This document shows positions 1-4,725 of a stretch of DNA of 15,858 nt, one piece after another (the first letter of the stretch is position 1; each line of letters opens with the position of its first letter). The notes under the pieces were generated by a model. It was not told where the DNA came from. It made no database searches and saw nothing but the letters and a program-made list of their open reading frames with translations. The position numbers and the translations under genes are program-made. Source of the DNA: Bacteroidota bacterium. Its GTDB lineage: Bacteria > Bacteroidota > Bacteroidia > Bacteroidales > Bacteroidaceae. The DNA is taken from assembly GCA_023458215.1 (NCBI GenBank), contig JAEXAJ010000147.1, forward strand, positions 1 to 15,858, read 5' to 3'.

Positions 1-853
1 ACGGAAGTACATAAAGATACTTCATACGTGCCCACGGACTTGATTTTTCTTTTAACATCATAGTGATACGTTTTTTAAGTTTACTGTGATTAAAGCTGTT
101 GGCCATAGAGTAGAGCCTTGTGCCAACAGCTTTTTTTATTAATAAGAGTTGATATTGTTTCGCGTCTACGCCTTCTTTGATTACGGTTTCATCCGCTTCA
201 TACTCATGGATATTCTGTAATTCTTGTTTCAAAAGCCAGGAAGCCGGATTGAACCATTGCAAAAAGATACAAATATCCGCGACCAATAAATCCAACGAAT
301 GGCGGTTATGAATATGGGCAAGTTCATGCATCAGGATTTCCCTTCCGTTCTCATCCAAGTCTTTCTGAGAGATAACAATGTATTTCATCCAACTAAAAGG
401 GGCAATTTCTTTGTTGTGTACAATCAGTGTCACTCCTTTCCTATCCGGCACGTAAGCATCCAAATTCTCTTCCTTACCCGATTTCAGCAATACTACCAAT
501 CGCAACAAAGAGTATATATTACGCAACGCAAAGAATAGTATTCCCGCTAAATAAAGCATCAGAGCTACTTGAATCCACGTAACAGCCACCTCTTGTGTCT
601 GCACTTGCGCCGAGTTCATAGCTTCGGCCAACAATAGCCATTGCTCCAATGACATCATAGTCTGATGCACTCCCGTCTCTTGCTGCACACTTACCTCTAT
701 CAATGGCAACAAGCACGATAGCAGCAAAATGCCCAACAAGGCAAACCGGTTGAAACGATGGAACGTTTCACGACTCAGCAACAAGCGGTAGAACAAGTAG
801 AATGCTGCCAGACAAACCGATGACTTAAGAATATATACAAAGAATAACCCCAT
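1..853 (-). CDS. M56 family (BlaR1/MecR1-like) membrane metallopeptidase, 3' end outside the window
   Basis: A zinc metalloprotease of the inner membrane that, in the BlaR1/MecR1 family, senses a signal and triggers loss of its partner repressor. I read 284 residues from the ATG at 853 to the window edge with no stop. Hydrophobic segments lie at about 2-25, 36-52 and 93-115, as expected of an M56 N-terminal helix bundle. The HExxH zinc motif is H176-E-L-A-H180, and the downstream EYEAD motif (217-221) supplies the third ligand. The gene begins 35 nt after the BlaI-like repressor, so the two form one operon. The C-terminal sensor part is not visible. Bacteroidetes relatives often carry a TonB-like or other C-terminal domain instead of a penicillin-binding domain, so a beta-lactam role cannot be assumed. 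Confidence 0.9.
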   Translation of the reverse strand, partial: MGLFFVYILKSSVCLAAFYLFYRLLLSRETFHRFNRFALLGILLLSCLLPLIEVSVQQETGVHQTMMSLEQWLLLAEAMNSAQVQTQEVAVTWIQVALMLYLAGILFFALRNIYSLLRLVVLLKSGKEENLDAYVPDRKGVTLIVHNKEIAPFSWMKYIVISQKDLDENGREILMHELAHIHNRHSLDLLVADICIFLQWFNPASWLLKQELQNIHEYEADETVIKEGVDAKQYQLLLIKKAVGTRLYSMANSFNHSKLKKRITMMLKEKSSPWARMKYLYVLP

Positions 854-888
854 GGTTCAGTTATGAATTACAAATTAAAAAATGACTT

Positions 889-1251
889 TTATTCTTTCCC
901 TTTTTCCACTTCTTGTATCAGTTGTTTCAGTTCTTCCAACGATATATCCTCCTCCTTCACCAACGACGACACCGCACTGAGGTATGAATTATTGAAATAT
1001 TTGCTAATCACATTCTTCAGTGTCCGTTTACGGAAATCTTCCTCGCTCACCACAGCATAATACTGATAAGTATTGCCATAGGTGTGGTGATTTAGAAACC
1101 CTTTCTCCTCCAACCCTCTTACGATGGTCGACAAAGTATTGAAATGCGGCTTCGGTTCCTCATAAAATGCCAGCATCTCCTTCACAAACAAAGGTCCTTT
1201 TTCCCAAAAAAAGCCCATGAGTTCTTCTTCTTTTGCAGTCAATCCTTTCAT
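889..1251 (-). CDS. BlaI/MecI/CopY family transcriptional repressor
   Basis: A 120-residue winged-helix repressor, the usual length for the BlaI/MecI family. Residues 3-70 match the fold: the start KGLTAKEEELMGFFWEKGP is the family's first helix, HFNTLSTIVRGLEEKGFL (36-53) is the recognition helix region, and the wing follows near HTYGNTYQYY. The C-terminal part (70-120) would dimerise and, by family precedent, contains the site where repression is ended by proteolysis. It is the first gene of an operon with the M56 protease. Three dyad-like sites lie 26-86 nt upstream of its ATG, which suggests autoregulation. The regulated signal is unknown, and no beta-lactamase gene is next to it in the visible part. 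Confidence 0.92.
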   Translation of the reverse strand: MKGLTAKEEELMGFFWEKGPLFVKEMLAFYEEPKPHFNTLSTIVRGLEEKGFLNHHTYGNTYQYYAVVSEEDFRKRTLKNVISKYFNNSYLSAVSSLVKEEDISLEELKQLIQEVEKGKE

Positions 1252-1276
1252 AGTTCCTAATTGTTTTTTTGCAAAT

Positions 1277-1337
1277 AACTAAATTATTTAGTTCACAAAC
1301 TAATTTATTGCGTTAAACAAAACTAAAGGATATAGTT
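1277..1337. promoter_or_regulatory. Array of three dyads, probable operators of the BlaI-like repressor
   Basis: Two sites fit AACTA-N7-TAGTT exactly, at 1277-1293 and 1321-1337. A third, weaker copy at 1298-1314 keeps the left half AACTA and the GTT of the right half with the same 7-nt centre. Start-to-start spacings are 21 and 23 nt, about two helical turns, so the sites face the same side of the DNA. BlaI/MecI dimers are known to bind short dyads next to their own promoter; that these dyads are the target is inference from position and spacing. The third site overlaps the proposed -7 box of the repressor promoter. Confidence 0.55.
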
Positions 1338-1351
1338 TGCTCCTCTCCAAA
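1318..1351 (-). promoter_or_regulatory. Probable promoter of the blaI-like/M56 operon
   Basis: On the minus strand the -7 box reads TAGTTTTG (1325-1318), a full match to the Bacteroidales TAnnTTTG. A TTTG lies 22 nt upstream (1351-1348), slightly longer than the common spacing. It would start transcription about 60 nt before the repressor ATG. The outermost dyad covers the -7 box, so a bound repressor would block it. Confidence 0.45.
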
Positions 1352-1386
1352 CAGAAAACAACGAATCAAAATACCTACAAATAGCG

Positions 1387-1418
1387 ATTGCAATTCTCAG
1401 AGAAAAGCCGTTACTTTG
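1387..1418 (+). promoter_or_regulatory. Probable promoter of the hemerythrin/LuxR operon
   Basis: ATTG at 1387-1390, a 20-nt spacer, then TTACTTTG at 1411-1418, which misses the TAnnTTTG consensus by one base. Transcription would begin near 1425, about 30 nt before the ATG at 1454. The -33 part overlaps the 8-nt palindrome ATTGCAAT (1387-1394), which could bind a regulator, but an 8-nt palindrome can easily arise by chance. Confidence 0.5.
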
Positions 1419-1453
1419 CGCACGAATTAAAGCAACTAAAACAATAATCAACA

Positions 1454-2152
1454 ATGAATGAGCAACATAAGTATCGTCCTACAGATAAAATGAGCGATCT
1501 CATCTGTGACAACTACTCCTTATTAATGGTGATGAGCCGTTTCGGACTATCGCTGGGATTCGGAGACAAGAGTGTAAAAGACGTTTGCCAAAGTCAAGGA
1601 GTTGATTATCCTACCTTTTTAGCCGTAGCCAATTTCATCAGCGAAGAGCAGTATTCTTATAGTGGCAATGAAAACAATTTTTCCATTTCCGCCCTCATGG
1701 ATTACTTAAAACGTGCCCATGCATACTTCCTCGACTTCAATCTGCCGGGCATCCGCCGCAAACTTATTGAAGCTATCGATTGCTCGGAAAGCGATGATGT
1801 AGCATTCCTCATCCTAAAGTTCTTCGACGAATATGCCAAGGAAGTACGCCGCCACATGGAGTATGAAAACAAAGCCGTATTTACGTATGTAGAGCAGTTG
1901 CTGCAAGGCAAACTTTCGGACGAATATGATATTGCAACCTTTGCCAGCAAGCACAACCAGATAGATACAAAGTTGAAGGAACTGAAAAACATCATAATAA
2001 AATACTATCCCGAAAAGGAGAACAATAATCTCCTCAATGCCGTTTTGTTCGACATCTTCAATTGCGAACAAGACCTTGCCACCCACTGCCAGGTAGAAGA
2101 CTATATGTTTGTTCCCGCCGTAGCACAAATAGAAAGGAAACTGAAAAAATGA
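1454..2152 (+). CDS. RIC/YtfE-like hemerythrin-domain diiron protein
   Basis: A cytoplasmic 232-residue protein. Residues about 14-62 resemble the ScdA_N (DUF542) domain found at the start of RIC proteins (YtfE, ScdA), which handle nitric-oxide or oxidative damage to iron centres. Residues about 80-230 form a hemerythrin-like four-helix domain. Its candidate diiron ligands are H89, H134, E138, H167, H211 and E215. Their spacings equal those I recall for E. coli YtfE (H84, H129, E133, H160, H204, E208), which strongly supports an intact diiron site. The Cys-Cys pair of the RIC N-terminal domain is missing: the equivalent stretch reads RFGLSLGFGDKS (29-40). The stop overlaps the next gene's start by 4 nt, so the two are translationally coupled. 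A sensor or repair role is inferred. Confidence 0.85.
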   Translation: MNEQHKYRPTDKMSDLICDNYSLLMVMSRFGLSLGFGDKSVKDVCQSQGVDYPTFLAVANFISEEQYSYSGNENNFSISALMDYLKRAHAYFLDFNLPGIRRKLIEAIDCSESDDVAFLILKFFDEYAKEVRRHMEYENKAVFTYVEQLLQGKLSDEYDIATFASKHNQIDTKLKELKNIIIKYYPEKENNNLLNAVLFDIFNCEQDLATHCQVEDYMFVPAVAQIERKLKK

Positions 2153-2763
2153 ACAATAACACTTCACTGAGGATTGTCATTGCAGAGACTTCGGTCATCG
2201 TGCGCAGCGGACTTACGGCTGTATTAAAACGTATCCCTAGCCTGAACGCACATCCCATCGAGGTTTCTTCACCGGAATCATTGCAGAACTACATCCACCT
2301 GCATCCTACTGATATTGTTATCATCAACCCTACATTCGGCGGATGGTTCGACTTAGCGGCTTTCAAAGCCGAACATGGGAAAGCAGGTATCAAATACATC
2401 GCCATCGTTTGCTCCGTTATCGACAACAATATGCTGAAAGAATATGACGAGAACTTCGCCATTTGCGATGACATCGATGTTATAGCCAACAAGATAAACC
2501 ATCTCTTGCATACCGAGGAAGAAGAGGAGAAAGACAATGAGCAGGAGGCGCTCAGCCAACGCGAGAAGGAAATCATAACTTGCGTAGTGAAAGGCATGAC
2601 CAACAAAGCCATTGCGGATAAATTATTTCTATCCATTCATACCGTCATCACCCATCGCCGCAACATTGCCCGTAAGTTACAGATACATTCTCCGGCAGGG
2701 CTTACCATTTACGCCATCGTCAATAAGCTGGTAGAACTCAGCGATATAAAAGACTCACTATAG
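2149..2763 (+). CDS. LuxR-family regulator with a degenerate (phosphorylation-dead) receiver domain
   Basis: A 204-residue DNA-binding protein. The start at 2149 is chosen because its ATG overlaps the upstream stop (ATGA) and follows AGAAAGGAAA. A reading frame open from 2062 lies inside the previous gene. Residues 7-121 follow a receiver layout, but the acidic pair is E13-T14 instead of Asp-Asp and the phospho-acceptor position is N60 in DIVIINP. Residue S89 keeps the Ser/Thr position. An acidic linker (123-131) leads to a clear LuxR-type helix-turn-helix at 133-190, with LSQREKEI, GMTNKAIADKL and SIHTVITHRRNI. It is therefore unlikely to be switched by a histidine kinase. Coupling to the hemerythrin gene suggests control by that protein or by its metal or redox state, which is inference. 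Confidence 0.85.
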   Translation: MNNNTSLRIVIAETSVIVRSGLTAVLKRIPSLNAHPIEVSSPESLQNYIHLHPTDIVIINPTFGGWFDLAAFKAEHGKAGIKYIAIVCSVIDNNMLKEYDENFAICDDIDVIANKINHLLHTEEEEEKDNEQEALSQREKEIITCVVKGMTNKAIADKLFLSIHTVITHRRNIARKLQIHSPAGLTIYAIVNKLVELSDIKDSL

Positions 2764-2774
2764 TAAACTTAAAA

Positions 2775-2816
2775 TCCCCGCTTCACGATCTCTCATCGGG
2801 AAGCGGGGAATCTTTT
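2775..2816. terminator. Bidirectional rho-independent terminator after the LuxR gene
   Basis: A perfect 9-bp GC-rich stem is formed by TCCCCGCTT (2775-2783) and AAGCGGGGA (2801-2809). The 17-nt loop contains a further CGAT/ATCG pairing. On the plus strand it is followed by ATCTTTTATTTT and ends the hemerythrin/LuxR operon. On the minus strand it is followed at once by TTTTAAGTTT, so it can also stop transcription coming from the right. Confidence 0.85.
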
Positions 2817-2868
2817 ATTTTCATAAAAGTGGTTACGTAATTATGACTAACTAATTCATTCAAATCTG
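2775..2868 (-). ncRNA. Candidate small RNA of about 100 nt
   Basis: Predicted only from an orphan promoter (TATCTTTG box ending at 2875, expected start near 2868) and the GC-rich hairpin with a T tract at 2809-2771. The transcript would run antisense to the tail of the LuxR transcript, with 3' ends meeting in the shared terminator. A 13-codon reading frame (MKIKDSPLPDERS) starts at 2823 and ends within the hairpin loop. It might be a leader peptide or chance. There is no family match that I can name. Confidence 0.3.
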
Positions 2869-2874
2869 ATATTG

Positions 2875-2906
2875 CAAAGATACAGCTCCCTGAAATATAC
2901 CACAAT
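2875..2906 (-). promoter_or_regulatory. Orphan Bacteroidales-type promoter facing the terminator
   Basis: On the minus strand ATTG (2906-2903) is followed by exactly 20 nt and then TATCTTTG (2882-2875), a full match to the -7 consensus with a C after it. No annotated gene lies downstream before the terminator about 60 nt further on. This is the basis for the small-RNA candidate. It also lies inside a segment flanked by a 10-bp inverted repeat (2841-2850 and 2934-2943). Confidence 0.45.
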
Positions 2907-2960
2907 CCCCTAAATTAGGTATTCTAGCATCCATTAGTCATAAGATATAGGTACAGTTGG

Positions 2961-3113
2961 CTATTTATATTTAAAAGCCATAATATAATAGATAATAAAA
3001 GAGATAGCCAGAAGAACAAGCAAAGCCGCTCCTTCGAGAACACGATCAATTATGTTAGGAGAATAACGCACATTCGGACAATTCTTTCCTGAATAAGGAC
3101 CCAGATTAATCAT
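2961..3113 (-). CDS. 50-residue single-pass membrane protein, probable 5' remnant of a DUF1648 protein
   Basis: A short open frame starting at the ATG at 3113, 21 nt after the ribbon-helix-helix gene and on the same strand. The product begins MINLGPYSGKNCPNV and has one hydrophobic helix at about 27-46 (LEGAALLVLLAISFIIYYIM). Reading through its TAG stop in the same frame gives PTVPISYD, followed by another stop. DUF1648 proteins have a first membrane helix followed by a P-x-x-(I/V)-P-x-(H)-(Y/F) stretch at this place, so the frame resembles a DUF1648 gene cut short by stop codons. It could equally be expressed as a true small membrane protein. The DUF1648 link is motif recall, not a database match. 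Confidence 0.5.
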   Translation of the reverse strand: MINLGPYSGKNCPNVRYSPNIIDRVLEGAALLVLLAISFIIYYIMAFKYK

Positions 3114-3134
3114 GGTATATATCGATTTAATAGA

Positions 3135-3344
3135 TTAAGGTTCTCCCTCCTCATTGTTTTCAGTAGAGGATGAGTTTTTAGATTTCTTCATCCGTCCGCT
3201 TTTTCGCAATGCTTCGGCAATAATCCACTGAAGCTGCCCGTTGGTGCTGCGAAACTCATCGGCTGCCCATTTTTCAATAGCATCCATCGTCGCAGCATCT
3301 ACACGCAGGACAAAACTTTTGGTTGAAGTTTCTTTTTTAGCCAC
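3135..3344 (-). CDS. Arc-type ribbon-helix-helix DNA-binding protein
   Basis: A 69-residue protein. Residues 7-50 show the ribbon-helix-helix pattern: a beta strand SFVLRVD, helix A (ATMDAIEKWAADEFRS) and helix B after the conserved turn (NGQLQWIIAEALRKSG). Its tail (52-69) is charged and polar (KKSKNSSSTENNEEGEP), probably disordered. Such proteins bind DNA as dimers, and the small size fits a local repressor. It starts 36 nt after the SPFH gene in the same direction and is followed by the small membrane protein, so the three probably form one transcript. Autoregulation of the SPFH operon is a reasonable guess. No partner toxin is present. Confidence 0.85.
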   Translation of the reverse strand: MAKKETSTKSFVLRVDAATMDAIEKWAADEFRSTNGQLQWIIAEALRKSGRMKKSKNSSSTENNEEGEP

Positions 3345-3380
3345 CTTTTTTAGTGATTAGTCAGTTATAGTTATCTACTA

Positions 3381-4337
3381 TTAATGATTCAAAGTTCCGG
3401 TATTTACAACAGGTTGTGCTGCTTCGTCGGCACAGAGCACTACCAACAAATTGCTAACCATTGCTGCCTTCTTTTCTTCGTCCAGTTCAACAATCTGTTC
3501 TTCAGAAAGTTTATGAAGTGCCATTTTTACTATGGAGACAGCACCTTCTACTATTTTTTCCCTAGCGGTTATAATAGCAGATGCCTGCTGACGGCGTAAC
3601 ATCACCGCGGCTATTTCGGGAGCGTATGCCAGATAATTAATGCGGGCTTCCACTACTTCCATACCTGCCATAGCCAAACGTTCATTCAGTTTTTGTTCCA
3701 ACTGCTCATTAATTTCTTCTCCACCCGAGCGCAGGGTCAATTCTTCCGTATTTGCTTCATTATCATCATACGCATATTGACCGGCCACTTGGCGTAGAGC
3801 GGCATCACTCTGTATTTTTACAAAGTTCTCGAAGGCGTTCATGCGGTTTGCCACGGCATTGCCTATATTAATCTGATTTGCACTTCCCGAAGGTGCATTC
3901 GAAGCTGCCATAGTCTGTGCATCGATTTCAAACATAGCTTTATACGTATCTTTCAGTTTCCATACAAGCACCAAACCTATCAGAATGGGATTACCTATTT
4001 TATCGTTCACTTTAATCGGTTCCACATCGAGGTTACGTGCGCGAAGCGAAAGTTTTTTCTTATCGAGAAACGGATTTACCCAAAAGAATCCCGTTTCTTT
4101 GAATGTTCCCTTGTATTTTCCAAAGAACACCATTGCACGTGCTTCGTTAGGTTCCAACTGCATATAACCCGCGAACAGAATAAACCAAACAACAGATAAA
4201 CACACTGAGAGGATAAGCGTAGGTACACTTATGATAAACCCAAAGACAATTACTGCCGTGAGAACGACCAGATGAAGGAACAAAGCTAAAAAGCCATTCA
4301 CCTTAAAACCTTTGAAAACCAATTCTTTTGCTTCCAT
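3381..4337 (-). CDS. SPFH/band-7 domain membrane protein
   Basis: A 318-residue inner-membrane protein of the SPFH (stomatin/prohibitin/flotillin/HflK-C) superfamily. I chose the ATG at 4337; the in-frame TTG two codons earlier is less likely. Two adjacent membrane helices lie at about 16-36 and 38-58. The band-7 domain follows at about 59-250 (LEPNEARAMVFFGKYKGTF, then FFWVNPFLDKKKLSLRARN), with the helical C-terminal part containing the typical region AGMEVVEARINYLAYAPEIA. SPFH proteins form large membrane rings or microdomains and often regulate proteases. The protein's exact task is unknown. It heads an operon with an Arc-like regulator and a small membrane protein, and a good promoter lies directly upstream. 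Confidence 0.9.
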   Translation of the reverse strand: MEAKELVFKGFKVNGFLALFLHLVVLTAVIVFGFIISVPTLILSVCLSVVWFILFAGYMQLEPNEARAMVFFGKYKGTFKETGFFWVNPFLDKKKLSLRARNLDVEPIKVNDKIGNPILIGLVLVWKLKDTYKAMFEIDAQTMAASNAPSGSANQINIGNAVANRMNAFENFVKIQSDAALRQVAGQYAYDDNEANTEELTLRSGGEEINEQLEQKLNERLAMAGMEVVEARINYLAYAPEIAAVMLRRQQASAIITAREKIVEGAVSIVKMALHKLSEEQIVELDEEKKAAMVSNLLVVLCADEAAQPVVNTGTLNH

Positions 4338-4372
4338 ATTCAATAGATTTAGTTGATATCATAATGATATTA

Positions 4373-4405
4373 CAAAAATATCGTTTTATTTCAAACAAAA
4401 GCAAG
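4373..4405 (-). promoter_or_regulatory. Promoter of the SPFH operon
   Basis: On the minus strand CTTG (4405-4402), a 21-nt spacer and TATTTTTG (4380-4373), a full match to TAnnTTTG. Expected transcription start is about 30 nt before the ATG at 4337. Confidence 0.55.
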
Positions 4406-4498
4406 ATAGTAAAGGCAAAAGTAGATGGCTTTAGAGATTATTAACGTAAGTCAAGAGTTGAATTAGATTCATAATGCTGGTAGAAAGGAAACAAAAAT

Positions 4499-4596
4499 GG
4501 TGATAGGGTAATAAAGTGATAAGGTGATAAGGTAGCTGCGCTATGTGCCACAGAGTGTTATCCCACTATCACTTTATCACCCAATCACTTTATCAC
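4499..4596. repeat. GTGATAA-rich inverted repeat, possible terminator of the receptor gene
   Basis: The word GTGATA(A) recurs on the left side and its complement on the right side. The best paired core is 4513-4530 against 4558-4575 (15 of 18 positions), around a 27-nt loop that includes a small TAGC/GCTA stem. Read on the minus strand, the hairpin comes after the outer-membrane receptor gene and is followed by a T-rich stretch near 4498-4480. It may end that transcript, but the stem is AT-rich and imperfect. Confidence 0.5.
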
Positions 4597-4635
4597 ATTT
4601 AGCTCATATCCGAAAAGTAATGAACTAATTTGTTC

Positions 4636-4707
4636 GACACCGAGGAACGCATCGACCGACACCGAGGAACACATTGTTCGGCACCGAGAAACATATCGAA
4701 CGACACG
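4636..4707. repeat. 22-bp tandem repeat between receptor and SPFH genes
   Basis: Units begin at 4636, 4658 and 4680 with exact 22-nt periodicity, sharing G(A/G)CACCGAG(G/A)AAC, and a partial fourth unit (GACACG) begins at 4702. Each junction can form a short GTTC...GAAC dyad (for example GTTCGACACCGAGGAAC at 4633-4649). The array lies just 3' of the receptor gene. Function unknown: possible protein-binding iterons or an mRNA 3'-end element. It is too short and too regular in spacer to be a CRISPR array. Confidence 0.7.
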
Positions 4708-4725
4708 CGTCAGGAATTAAGGCTG

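Noticed and set aside
1..1251. Beta-lactam resistance operon
   Set aside because: Repressor and M56 protease alone do not show this; no beta-lactamase or penicillin-binding domain is visible, and such pairs have many other roles in Bacteroidetes.
2062..2148. Longer start for the LuxR regulator
   Set aside because: The added 29 residues lie within the hemerythrin gene in another frame. The overlapping ATGA start at 2149 with an upstream AGGAAA is far more likely.
3135..3344. Antitoxin of a toxin-antitoxin pair
   Set aside because: The ribbon-helix-helix protein has no toxin-like neighbour: upstream is an SPFH protein and downstream a single-helix membrane frame.
4636..4707. CRISPR array
   Set aside because: The units are directly adjacent with a 22-nt period and no unique spacers of normal length, and no cas genes are present.
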